Shown here piece by piece: positions 54,650-62,274 of a stretch of DNA of 64,000 nt (position 1 is its first letter; each line of letters starts with the position of its first letter). The position numbers and the translations under genes are program-made. Below the pieces are notes generated by a model that was given only the letters and a program-made list of their open reading frames with translations, was not told the origin of the DNA and did not search any database. Origin of the DNA: Bacillota bacterium (GTDB lineage Bacteria; Bacillota; Clostridia; Saccharofermentanales; DTU023); the NCBI GenBank assembly GCA_023426575.1, contig JAFAAL010000012.1, positions 82,875 to 146,874 of the forward strand, written 5' to 3'.

Positions 54650-55594
54650 CTAAAGCTTTACAATCTCGGCCCGTTCGCTGTCCATCTCTTCTGAGATTTC
54701 CCCAGAAACAAAGCTTGTGCTTCGACAGGGGGCCCTTAAAATCCTTGCCAGAGAGAGCTCGGGGTTTCCCACATACTCCATGCGCAGGGCGTGCTGGGCC
54801 TCTTCGAGGCTCTCGTAGCGCGTTCTCACGAGAGATTGGTCAAAATGTAAGCTCTCGAGCCAGTAGTACTCTTTGATCCTTCCCTTTTCCATATCCAGTA
54901 GACGTTTCCTTTCAAGAGAGTCCTTCACCCTCCCCGCCACAAAGGCAGAGGACGAGACGAGGCCAAAGATCAAGAGCCCCGTGACGCCGAGTTCTTCATC
55001 GAAGAGTCCCTCAAAGAGCGAGTGCTTTTGCATGGGGGGCTGCTTAGATCGCACGTAATCTAAAAAGTCCGGATCGCCCCAAAGACCCTTCCCTGTCACC
55101 AGGGCGTCCTTTTCGAGACGCTCGAAGCGATTTTGATACCTGACGTTCGGCTTAATGAAGAGCGTTTGTGCAAAGCCCTCTTCTAAGATGATCTCGTTCA
55201 GCATGCGGCCGTCATCTAAGTAGACATAAGCTAGGATTCGGCCATAAAGGTCTTCCCCCTGCTTGTCATAGCGAAGCTCCACCCTACTTTCGTTGGAGAG
55301 CACGGACTTTGTGAACTGAGACGCTCTCTCTCCAAAACGGGTATTTAAGGAGCTGTCGGCATGGACGGACTCCGGGCAATCAATGCCAATGAGTCGCACC
55401 TTCTGCTTGCGCCCGTCCTTTAAGACCTCCAGGGTATCCCCGTCAACCACACGGCTGAGGGTGACATAGCCATTACCGGCCCGAAGCGCCGCCTCGTCTA
55501 GCTGGGCCCCGAAGCGGTCAGCGGCCCAAATGCAAAAGATTAAGAGGAGAAAGAGCCACACGGGACTTTTCCTTCGGTAGCGGAGGCGTTTCAT
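54650..55594 (-). CDS. Thermonuclease-family (SNase) protein with N-terminal TM and C-terminal membrane/tail extension
   Basis: 314 residues. TM at ~12-28, then a complete SNase domain (~45-165): RVVDGDTLEVL (metal-binding Asp), VRLIGIDCPES (Arg and catalytic Glu) and DLYGRILAYVY (second Arg), so catalysis is expected outside the cell. After the domain comes a second hydrophobic segment (~185-205) and a charged cytoplasmic tail (~210-314), which is unusual for the family. ATG 55594 follows GGAGGG and overlaps the 37-codon gene stop as ATGA. A role in digesting DNA at the surface or in conjugation is inference. Confidence 0.8.
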   Translation of the reverse strand: MKRLRYRRKSPVWLFLLLIFCIWAADRFGAQLDEAALRAGNGYVTLSRVVDGDTLEVLKDGRKQKVRLIGIDCPESVHADSSLNTRFGERASQFTKSVLSNESRVELRYDKQGEDLYGRILAYVYLDDGRMLNEIILEEGFAQTLFIKPNVRYQNRFERLEKDALVTGKGLWGDPDFLDYVRSKQPPMQKHSLFEGLFDEELGVTGLLIFGLVSSSAFVAGRVKDSLERKRLLDMEKGRIKEYYWLESLHFDQSLVRTRYESLEEAQHALRMEYVGNPELSLARILRAPCRSTSFVSGEISEEMDSERAEIVKL

Positions 55595-55704
55595 TTTAAA
55601 ACCCTCCGACTTCTGATTAAAAGAATGATGAGTCCGGCCAAAAGGGCCATAAAGCCCAAGGCAAACATGATCATTTCCTCTTGTCTTGTTACTGTTACCC
55701 ACAT
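55591..55704 (-). CDS. 37-residue single-TM peptide
   Basis: ATG 55704 has AAGGAGG eight bases upstream, and the frame MWVTVTRQEEMIMFALGFMA continues as one hydrophobic helix ending in a basic tail (RSRRVLK). Its TGA overlaps the thermonuclease ATG (ATGA), so the pair is translationally coupled. The strong SD and overlap argue that it is real although very short. Confidence 0.7.
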   Translation of the reverse strand: MWVTVTRQEEMIMFALGFMALLAGLIILLIRSRRVLK

Positions 55705-55740
55705 CGTCTGGCCCTCCTTCTCATTGGTTTTACGTCCCGA

Positions 55741-55768
55741 TTATTACAAAACTTTGTAATTTTGTCAA
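55741..55768 (-). promoter_or_regulatory. Promoter with palindromic operator upstream of the thermonuclease operon
   Basis: Minus strand TTGACA (55768-55763), 16-base spacer and TAATAA (55746-55741). The spacer holds the perfect inverted repeat ATTACAAA-AC-TTTGTAAT (55743-55760), overlapping the -10. This geometry is classic for a repressor that blocks polymerase. The start codon is 37 bases downstream of the -10. Confidence 0.65.
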
Positions 55769-55784
55769 GTGCTTTACACGTCTT

Positions 55785-55814
55785 TTGTTAAAGAGTCTTT
55801 TAATTTCTTATCAT
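55785..55814 (+). promoter_or_regulatory. Promoter of the plus-strand membrane protein gene
   Basis: TTGTTA (55785-55790), 18-base spacer, TATCAT (55809-55814), 33 bases before ATG 55848. Divergent from the operator-controlled promoter 17 bases away. Confidence 0.45.
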
Positions 55815-55847
55815 TCTTGCTAAGATGTTTTTAAGGAGGTAGCAGCT

Positions 55848-56822
55848 ATGAACGCATATGATCCCCAAAAAGAAAGCGATCAGACGAAGAGGGTGTCAAG
55901 ACAAGAGGAACGGGGTATTCGAGAAAGTCGCCCGCTCTTAGAGCGCATGATGGAGCGTTTTCCACCCGATGACGAGGATTTGAGCCTCGAGGACCTAGAC
56001 CGAGAATTTCCCCTGATCGAAGATCCGATCTTAAGATCAAAGATACGTCGGGTGAAACTTCAGCAACGGCCCGCATCAAGCTCTGATGCTGATGAAACAA
56101 GAGAAGAAACAGAGTTCCACCTACCGACGGTCAAGATCAAAAAAGAGCTCTGGCTTTTGCCTCTCTTTTTAACGCTCCTTCTGGCGATCAATCTTCTCTT
56201 AATCTCTCCCCTCTTTTTGAGGGCCCCCCTGATCTCTGAGCCCTTGGACAAGGACCGCATTCAAGGCCTCATCATTCAACAAAACGAAGCGACGCGCGCC
56301 CAAAACGGCCAGGGCCTTGCGGGCTTTCTCGAAGAGCTTTCTGTTCGGCCGTACTTCTTAAAAGAAAATAGTGCGCGGAAAATCCATCTCTCGGAAAGCT
56401 TGCACTTTGACGAGACGACAAGTTTTCCCGATAATCTCGGAGCCTCTTCGCTCTTTGAAGTCGAAAGCACAAACCCCCTCTCAGAGCTTACGCTCCAGGA
56501 GCGCTTTTATTTTTATAATGGCGAGGACCTCATCACCTACCAGGTGCGAGATGTCTTCAGCAGCGATTCACGCCCGATCCCTCTAAGAGACGATGAAAAC
56601 TCTCTCTTGAAACTTCGAGTCCAAGACAACGGGCTTGTCATAAAGACCATCTCGGCCGAGCGTGTCTTGACCCCTAAGCATGTTAAGGACTTCTATTTAA
56701 AAGGCGCCATTGACCCGATCCTCCTCTGGCGCGTCCGGCTGATTGCCGCAATTCCCCTGATTTTCCTCCTGCTCTCTCTCCTCCTTCTTATCAAAGCCCT
56801 CCTAGTCAAACGCAAATACTAA
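55848..56822 (+). CDS. Two-TM membrane protein of the element, unknown function
   Basis: 324 residues. A charged, acidic cytoplasmic head (~1-98), TM1 ~101-124, an outside domain (~125-292, with FYFYNGEDLITYQVRDVF) and TM2 ~297-318 with a basic end. AAGGAGG eight bases before ATG. It is the only plus-strand gene of the element part seen, and is divergent from the thermonuclease operon. No family recognised; the topology is compatible with an exclusion or sensor protein but nothing proves it. Confidence 0.65.
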   Translation: MNAYDPQKESDQTKRVSRQEERGIRESRPLLERMMERFPPDDEDLSLEDLDREFPLIEDPILRSKIRRVKLQQRPASSSDADETREETEFHLPTVKIKKELWLLPLFLTLLLAINLLLISPLFLRAPLISEPLDKDRIQGLIIQQNEATRAQNGQGLAGFLEELSVRPYFLKENSARKIHLSESLHFDETTSFPDNLGASSLFEVESTNPLSELTLQERFYFYNGEDLITYQVRDVFSSDSRPIPLRDDENSLLKLRVQDNGLVIKTISAERVLTPKHVKDFYLKGAIDPILLWRVRLIAAIPLIFLLLSLLLLIKALLVKRKY

Positions 56823-56839
56823 AAATGAGAGAGCATGAG

Positions 56840-56861
56840 AAAAGCCCCGAAAGGGGCTTTT
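56840..56861. terminator. Bidirectional terminator between convergent element genes
   Basis: AAAAGCCCC-GAAA-GGGGCTTTT, with A and T runs on both sides. Located 18 bases past the plus-strand stop and 31 bases past the lipoprotein stop on the minus strand. Confidence 0.88.
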
Positions 56862-56891
56862 CTTATGCCTGTGGCTTCTTAGATTTTAGCT

Positions 56892-59045
56892 TTAATATGT
56901 CAGCTGCTCTTTTAGCTTTTGCTTAAACTGGCGATCGAGCTTTTCGTCATAGAGCGTGACCGAACCGTCGAAGAAGTCGGGGTTGTCTCTTTCGATGCCT
57001 TCGAGGAGACTTTGGAAATATTCCTCGATGTCCGTATCGTTCAGAGAACGCTCTTGGAGTTCTTCTTCGCTTAGCTCGCGACCTACAAGCTCTGGCTCGT
57101 AAAAGTCTCGCATGAGCTCATAGACGGGCTCTGGCATGTTCAAAAGCTTTGGGAACCTAATCCTTGGGAAGGAGACAAAGCCCACGGCCACGCCCTTGAC
57201 GTCGTCAAAGTTCTTGCCACAAAGTTCGAGGCTGCCTTGGATAAAGCGGGTGTAGAGATAGTTGATGTAGGGTCTATCCTCGAGCTTTTCCTGGTCGGCC
57301 CTGAAGAGATTGTCCACATAGCCAAAGGAGAAGATCGGGCCGCCCTTTCGCTCGCCTAAAGGTCTGGCATAGACCGTATGCTCGAGGACGGGAACGCTTC
57401 TTTCAAACTCTCGTGCGTCGATGTTCTCGTCCTTGGTTCGGGCCAAGAAGAGCTTGGCGTTTTGCTGGATCGGGTCGTAGCGGTTATAGACCTGTCTTAG
57501 GTTCGTGCCTATTTGCGTCACGAGGTATTCAAAGCCGCCCAGTTCAAAGCGGAGCACGACCTCTTCTGGGTAGCTGGCTGGGTGAACGCCCTCTGAGGTG
57601 TTCGGAGGCACTTCAATGTTCATGCCATCGATCGGCTGGCGGGCCAGATAGGTCTCGCGGGACTCGTGATGCACGATGTACTCTAAAGAACCCTTTAAGG
57701 GAATGGTTTTCTTATAAGAGGAGAGATAGCTCTCGCGGAGGGGTTTGAGGTTTAGGCCAAAGTTTGAAATGAAGTCTTGATGCTTGGCCTTGGGCACCTG
57801 TTGCGCCTCTAAAATTTCAAGGTCTTTATAGGCGTTTCCGTCATAGTCAAAATAGCTCTCTTCGCTGAGGGTCGTAAAGATGACCTCGCCGTCTTTTAAG
57901 GAGGTGATCATGACGAGGTTAAAGTCCATATCGACGAGGCCTATGAGTTCTGAGCCATCATAATCTTGCGGCTCCCAGTAGTCGTCATCGGGGTCTCGCA
58001 CCTCGCAGGGCAGGTCTAGGAAGTCATCGGGCCCCGAGGCCCAGAGGGCCAGCATGAGCTCTTCCACGGTGAGGTTTGGCTTCGGGGCGGTCTGCATGGC
58101 ATAGAGCTGATCGCTCTTTTCCAAAAGCTTTCTGCCTTGATACATGATCTGGCTTGGAATGGCGCCTTCATAGGAATTTAGTTGATTTCCGTAGAAGTTC
58201 AAGGACTGCAAGGCCTGGGCCTTTAAGCTATAGCGCAGGTTATAGAGGTCCTTAAAAAGTCTGGCCTTAAACTCTTTAGCGCTCATTTTGTAGGGGTCGG
58301 CCGGCGCGATCCTATCATCGTTCTCCCCCAGGTAGATATAGTAAAAAAGATTCTCGTGGGCCTTGGGGAAGGAGCGAAGACACTCCGAGGTCTTAAAGTC
58401 CAAAGCGGGGCTGTTGATGTCGATCTCATGGAAGGCGATGGCCTCTTCAAAGGCTTGAGCATAGGGTCCCTTCTCTCTAGGCGGGTCCCAGTAATAAGTA
58501 TAGAGCTTTCGATAAAACTCTTCGACGGTCGGGTCGGAGAAGGTGAGGTTTCCATAAAAGTCTCGACTCAGGGCAAGCGACGTGGCATGGCCTGCATCTA
58601 CAAAGTTCCAATCATTGGAGCTCTTGCCCCCGACGACATACGGGTCGTAGAGCAGAGGCCCTGGCATGAGGCCGCCACGTCTTAGAACCATGTCATTGCC
58701 CACGGGGGCGATGTCAAAGCCACGAAGGGCGATATAGACTTCCGCGTTTCCGATATCTCGAAGCTCGGCTTCTTTGAACTTCACGCGATTCTCCCCTTCA
58801 GGGCTTAGGGCTTGGCGCTTTTGGTAGTCCGAGTAGTGATAGTGGAAGCCTTCGGGGGCTTCGCTCTCTGAATTTTCGGGGCTTTCTTCTTCTGGGGCTT
58901 CGGACGTTTCCTTTTGGAAGTCGTCGAGGTCTCTGGTGGCAATTTCAGCCTTTTCACGGCCTTGACTCTCGTCATTTTCTCTGCGACAAGACGCCAAGGA
59001 GAGCAAAAGAAGGGCCGCCAGGACTAGGGATAGGGTCTTCTTCAT
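56892..59045 (-). CDS. Large element-encoded lipoprotein, unknown function
   Basis: 717 residues from ATG 59045 (SD GAGAGG); the in-frame TTG two codons upstream is less likely. Signal peptide with lipobox SLASC (Cys ~20). A Glu/Ser-rich linker follows to ~70, then a large acidic globular domain with many aromatic residues (e.g. DPYVVGGKSSNDWNFVD, FYGNLTFSDPTVEEFYRKLY). No catalytic motif seen and no family recognised. It is preceded by a terminator after the LPXTG gene, only 18 bases before its start. Size and surface location suggest a mating-contact, exclusion or binding protein; that is inference. Confidence 0.7.
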   Translation of the reverse strand: MKKTLSLVLAALLLLSLASCRRENDESQGREKAEIATRDLDDFQKETSEAPEEESPENSESEAPEGFHYHYSDYQKRQALSPEGENRVKFKEAELRDIGNAEVYIALRGFDIAPVGNDMVLRRGGLMPGPLLYDPYVVGGKSSNDWNFVDAGHATSLALSRDFYGNLTFSDPTVEEFYRKLYTYYWDPPREKGPYAQAFEEAIAFHEIDINSPALDFKTSECLRSFPKAHENLFYYIYLGENDDRIAPADPYKMSAKEFKARLFKDLYNLRYSLKAQALQSLNFYGNQLNSYEGAIPSQIMYQGRKLLEKSDQLYAMQTAPKPNLTVEELMLALWASGPDDFLDLPCEVRDPDDDYWEPQDYDGSELIGLVDMDFNLVMITSLKDGEVIFTTLSEESYFDYDGNAYKDLEILEAQQVPKAKHQDFISNFGLNLKPLRESYLSSYKKTIPLKGSLEYIVHHESRETYLARQPIDGMNIEVPPNTSEGVHPASYPEEVVLRFELGGFEYLVTQIGTNLRQVYNRYDPIQQNAKLFLARTKDENIDAREFERSVPVLEHTVYARPLGERKGGPIFSFGYVDNLFRADQEKLEDRPYINYLYTRFIQGSLELCGKNFDDVKGVAVGFVSFPRIRFPKLLNMPEPVYELMRDFYEPELVGRELSEEELQERSLNDTDIEEYFQSLLEGIERDNPDFFDGSVTLYDEKLDRQFKQKLKEQLTY

Positions 59046-59063
59046 ACACAAACCTCTCTTTAC

Positions 59064-59102
59064 AAAAAAAGCCCCCAGAAAGCACGAGGCCTTCTAGGGG
59101 CA
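59064..59102 (-). terminator. Terminator between the LPXTG gene and the lipoprotein gene
   Basis: Minus strand GCCCC-TAGAAG, loop, CTTTCT-GGGGGC (one bulge) and seven T. It lies nine bases past the LPXTG stop. With only 18 bases left before the lipoprotein ATG, it may act as an attenuator. Confidence 0.75.
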
Positions 59103-59111
59103 GTCATGGAG

Positions 59112-59618
59112 CTAGTGGCGCTTCATACTCAGGAGTACGAGCCCTACTAGGAGGCCAAGGCCTGCGCTTATCATAACAGAGTCCATGCTCTGTTCGCCAG
59201 TGGTGGGAAGCTCTGTGACGGGAGGCGCCGTCTCGCTCGGAGCGGGCGTGGTCTCAGGGGTGGCTTCCGTGGCGTTTGGATCATAGCCCTCTTTTTGAAG
59301 AATGACCTTATAGACGCCTTCCTCGACCTGCCGGACATCATAGCTGAAGCCAGGAATGGCCTCCGGCTTGATCTGGTACTGGACCCCAGACTGACCTTTC
59401 ATCGTCACCTGGTAGCCGTCGACTTTCTTTAAGGAGAAATTCTTCTCGCCCAAGAGCCCCTCCGCCGTGATGGTGAGGTTAATCTGCTCGGGCTTTTCGT
59501 TTTCAGGGGCGATGACTTCTGCGAAGACTTTAAATCTTTCGCCCTCCGCTTGGACCTTGGGTGCTAGGACGCCGATCAAAAGAAAGACGGCCAGCACGAC
59601 TGTGAGAAATTTTTTCAT
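59112..59618 (-). CDS. Sortase-anchored (LPXTG) surface protein
   Basis: 168 residues. Signal peptide ~1-25 (ends VQAEG), a beta-rich domain (~28-115, compatible with a Cna-B-like fold), a Thr/Pro/Glu-rich wall-spanning stretch (~118-138), then LPTTG, a hydrophobic segment and MKRH tail. ATG 59618 is preceded by AAAGGATA; an upstream in-frame start runs through the leader without SD. Surface proteins with LPXTG in conjugative elements often aid cell-cell adhesion during transfer. Confidence 0.8.
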   Translation of the reverse strand: MKKFLTVVLAVFLLIGVLAPKVQAEGERFKVFAEVIAPENEKPEQINLTITAEGLLGEKNFSLKKVDGYQVTMKGQSGVQYQIKPEAIPGFSYDVRQVEEGVYKVILQKEGYDPNATEATPETTPAPSETAPPVTELPTTGEQSMDSVMISAGLGLLVGLVLLSMKRH

Positions 59619-59651
59619 GAAAATATCCTTTCTAGTCCTAAGACTTATCCC

Positions 59652-59665
59652 TAAACTTAAGTTTA
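59652..59665. promoter_or_regulatory. Perfect 14-bp palindrome upstream of the LPXTG gene
   Basis: TAAACTTAAGTTTA lies 34 bases before ATG 59618, in the short gap after the preceding gene. A candidate operator; no -35/-10 pair is convincing. Confidence 0.35.
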
Positions 59666-59680
59666 ACATATCTTCATTCC

Positions 59681-60421
59681 CTATGGACTTATCTCGTGAA
59701 AGAAGGCATCTGTAAGAGCTGTCGCCCCCTCTTTTTTTAATATCCTCTCTTCAAAATCTGGATCGAGGTAGGAGATGATCTCTAAATCCTCCGTCACCGT
59801 GCGCATGCGCTCCTCTCCGATGGACAGGCGCTTATTGTAGCCCAAGGTAAAGCGAAGCTCGGAGACGTAGACGGCCAAAAGGAAGGCTAAGAGCAAGTGT
59901 TCTTCGGATTCTGTCATGATGATATCGACGAAGCCGTTTGGCACAAAGCACTTGTTAAAGAGCGCCACCTGCTCAAAGTCCTCGCTGATGATTGGGATAG
60001 AGAGGCGTTCATGAAGCCAGATTTCTCTGGCCACATAGACCTTCTCGCCAAGCCTTAAGCGGTAGTCGAAGGCGTCTTGTGCGATGAAGTCTTGGCTTCG
60101 ACACTCGATCTGGCCCAGGGGCTTTTCCTTAACCACCTTGAGGTACAAGTCCTCCACTTCCCTCTCGACCGTGTAGCTTCGGCTGATGAGGACGGGGGCA
60201 CGGGGCTTGTCTTGGCCGAGAAAGAACTTTGAGAGCTTTTCCCTTTTAAAATCTGGAACGACTTTTAAAAGCTCCCGGCGCTGTTGGAAGATGTAGGCCT
60301 CAAAATCTTCTCGGCCTGCCTTGAGCTCCGCGCGGTAATAACGGCTCTTAGCCCGGTTATAAAGGCTGAGCTCATAGATCAGCTGATCCTTGACTTCTTT
60401 TTGAAAGACCTTCGCAATCAT
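59681..60421 (-). CDS. Unknown element protein, 246 residues
   Basis: Soluble, no signal peptide. Mixed alpha/beta with a YRAELKAGREDFEAYIFQQR region near 30-50 and a central LRLGEKVYVAREIWLHERL. GAGG eight bases before ATG. Located between the VirB2-like protein gene and the LPXTG gene, so probably part of the transfer module. No family recognised. Confidence 0.55.
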   Translation of the reverse strand: MIAKVFQKEVKDQLIYELSLYNRAKSRYYRAELKAGREDFEAYIFQQRRELLKVVPDFKREKLSKFFLGQDKPRAPVLISRSYTVEREVEDLYLKVVKEKPLGQIECRSQDFIAQDAFDYRLRLGEKVYVAREIWLHERLSIPIISEDFEQVALFNKCFVPNGFVDIIMTESEEHLLLAFLLAVYVSELRFTLGYNKRLSIGEERMRTVTEDLEIISYLDPDFEERILKKEGATALTDAFFHEISP

Positions 60422-60479
60422 CGCTGTAACCTCGCTTGAATCTTCTTCTATTTCTTTTCGCTTTTCCTCTGGAAACCTT

Positions 60480-60498
60480 GTCTATTAACCTAATAGAC
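60480..60498. promoter_or_regulatory. Inverted repeat between two transfer genes
   Basis: GTCTATTA-ACC-TAATAGAC, perfect 8-base arms, 15 bases past the stop of the gene on its right. Could be an operator or a weak RNA hairpin; no T run follows, so it is not a terminator. Confidence 0.35.
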
Positions 60499-60513
60499 GC
60501 AATTGGAACCGCC

Positions 60514-61734
60514 TCAGCCGCCGGTCATGTTGGCGTAGTCTGAAAGGCCGGGTCTAAAGGTGTCGCCAGAGCCATCTCCGAGCCCGCTTCGACTGCGACC
60601 GCTCGGGTGGTAACCTTGGCCGATGTTTCCTAAAGAGTCTTGGCTGGCGTTCTTCACCACCCCTTGGCCGACCCGCGCATAGGGCATGGTCGTATCGACG
60701 TTCCAAAGATCAATTAAGACCTTGACGTTGGCCAAAAGCACAATGACCAAGACGGCGGTGGCGAGCTGCTTGATGGCCGTCCTGGTCGCTCCACGATCGT
60801 CGGCGTTAAAGAAGGCCCTGGCCAAAATCACCACAATCCAAAGGCCAAGACAGCCCATGACAATAGAGATCAAGAGCCTTGCAAAATCTTTTAAGTTTTT
60901 CTGCTCACCAAAGGCCCCTGCGAGGGTATCACCGCTGAAGTCATATCTCTTATAAGCTTTGTCGGCCCACCTTTGATCACTGCCATAGACCTTTTGGTCG
61001 TGCTTACGAATGGCCTCTTGGCTCTTTTCATACTCTCTTTGCCTACGCTCCGCATCGGCCCTGGCCTTTTTAGAAGCCGCCGATTCTTGGAACTCGGGCG
61101 GCACGCCGTCCTTGACCCAGTCGTAGTTTTCAGCGGCCGTCTCCACCAGGGTCTGCATGACAAGCATGGCGTCGTCGTTGGACCAAGACTCAGGGTCCGC
61201 AAGAAAACTTCTCTTCTCCCCCGTATAGGGCGTAAAGCCACGCTCCAAAAGCTTTTCATAGAATCGCTGTTCTTCTTGAAAGTAGTTTCCGCCGTCGATC
61301 ATGGCGGCTCGAGACTTTAAGGCGCCTGAGGCCAGAGCCTGAATGCCTTCGGCGGCATTCTCCCCTAAGAGTTCTGCGCCCCCAAAAAGGCCGTTCGTGA
61401 TAAAGCGCTCATAGCGCCTCGTCTTATAATCCGAGCCCGCGGGGAGAATCTTATCGATGGGTCCGAGCCAAGAGAGGGCTTTTTGTGAGAAGCCCTCCAC
61501 GGAGTCTAAGGCCTTTCCCCACGATCCGACCGCTCCCTTTTCGAGGAACTCAGAAACTTCGTTGTTGGCCAAGAGAAATTCTCTGGCCTTGATGTGCGTG
61601 TCCACATCGATTTTTGAATTGTAAATCTCTCTTTGCGCCTGAACGATGGCTTCGCCCATAGGGCTCGCCTTGACAGGGCTTAGGCTCAAAAGAATCATAA
61701 GAGCCAAGAGCAATAACACAATACTCTTCTTCAT
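60514..61734 (-). CDS. Conjugation membrane protein with VirB2/TrbC-like C-terminal two-helix region
   Basis: 406 residues. Signal peptide ~1-23, a long outside helical region with Ala/Glu/Arg-rich coiled coil (~215-250), then TM1 (~287-308), a short basic loop (RGATRTAIKQLAT) and TM2 (~326-345), and a Gly/Ser-rich tail. The TM-loop-TM unit after a cleavable signal resembles VirB2/TrbC pilins, which are usually ~100 residues, so this would be a fusion with a large N-terminal domain. GGAGG eight bases before ATG. Likely part of the mating channel; inference from topology and neighbours. Confidence 0.55.
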   Translation of the reverse strand: MKKSIVLLLLALMILLSLSPVKASPMGEAIVQAQREIYNSKIDVDTHIKAREFLLANNEVSEFLEKGAVGSWGKALDSVEGFSQKALSWLGPIDKILPAGSDYKTRRYERFITNGLFGGAELLGENAAEGIQALASGALKSRAAMIDGGNYFQEEQRFYEKLLERGFTPYTGEKRSFLADPESWSNDDAMLVMQTLVETAAENYDWVKDGVPPEFQESAASKKARADAERRQREYEKSQEAIRKHDQKVYGSDQRWADKAYKRYDFSGDTLAGAFGEQKNLKDFARLLISIVMGCLGLWIVVILARAFFNADDRGATRTAIKQLATAVLVIVLLANVKVLIDLWNVDTTMPYARVGQGVVKNASQDSLGNIGQGYHPSGRSRSGLGDGSGDTFRPGLSDYANMTGG

Positions 61735-61740
61735 CTCTCC

Positions 61741-62274
61741 TTACCTCCTTTTATAAGGAATCTTGCGCCAAAGGCCCCTGCCGTTTTTCCAGGCTTCCTC
61801 TTGCGCCGCTTCCAGCTCTCGATACAGCTCCACGTTCGGGGGCTTAATCTCAAGCGTTGAGAAGCCTTCTTTTAGAATCCAGGTGTTGACCATGATCTTG
61901 TTTTCGTCATAGAGGTAGACCAAATGACGGTCGAAGTCATCGACAACTTCCTTGTCGTAGCGTAGATAGCATTGTTTCCCCGAAAGGCGATTTGATATCT
62001 CGCTCGTATGTAGGTTCATGAGGTCCTCTTCAATGCCGATGAGGCGCAAGGTGATCTTGGAGTTGTCCTCGAGGATTCGAACTTCTAAGGTCCTGATGTC
62101 CTTGACGGACGTCACCTCTGCCAGGCGCACCTTAATTCCCTCCGGAAGGGGCTTTGGTGCATCGGGTCTGCCCCCGATGCCGAAGAGCCTCAAAAAGATA
62201 AAGAGGGCCAGTAAAACAATGATGACGGACAAGAGGGCGATCACCGTCTTGGCGTAGCGTCGTTCCTTAAACAT
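61741..62274 (-). CDS. Degenerate thermonuclease-like membrane protein
   Basis: 177 residues. One TM (~10-30), then an SNase-like domain that aligns by eye with the intact one at 54.6 kb: VKDIRTLEV against VVDGDTLEV, LRLIGIEEDLMN against VRLIGIDCPES, DDFDRHLVYLY against DLYGRILAYVY, and the shared IKP-NV and GRGLW segments. The second Asp of DGD is Arg and the catalytic Glu is Leu, so nuclease activity is not expected. ATG 62274 (SD AGGAG) overlaps the virD4 stop by eight bases, tying it to the coupling protein. Confidence 0.65.
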   Translation of the reverse strand: MFKERRYAKTVIALLSVIIVLLALFIFLRLFGIGGRPDAPKPLPEGIKVRLAEVTSVKDIRTLEVRILEDNSKITLRLIGIEEDLMNLHTSEISNRLSGKQCYLRYDKEVVDDFDRHLVYLYDENKIMVNTWILKEGFSTLEIKPPNVELYRELEAAQEEAWKNGRGLWRKIPYKRR

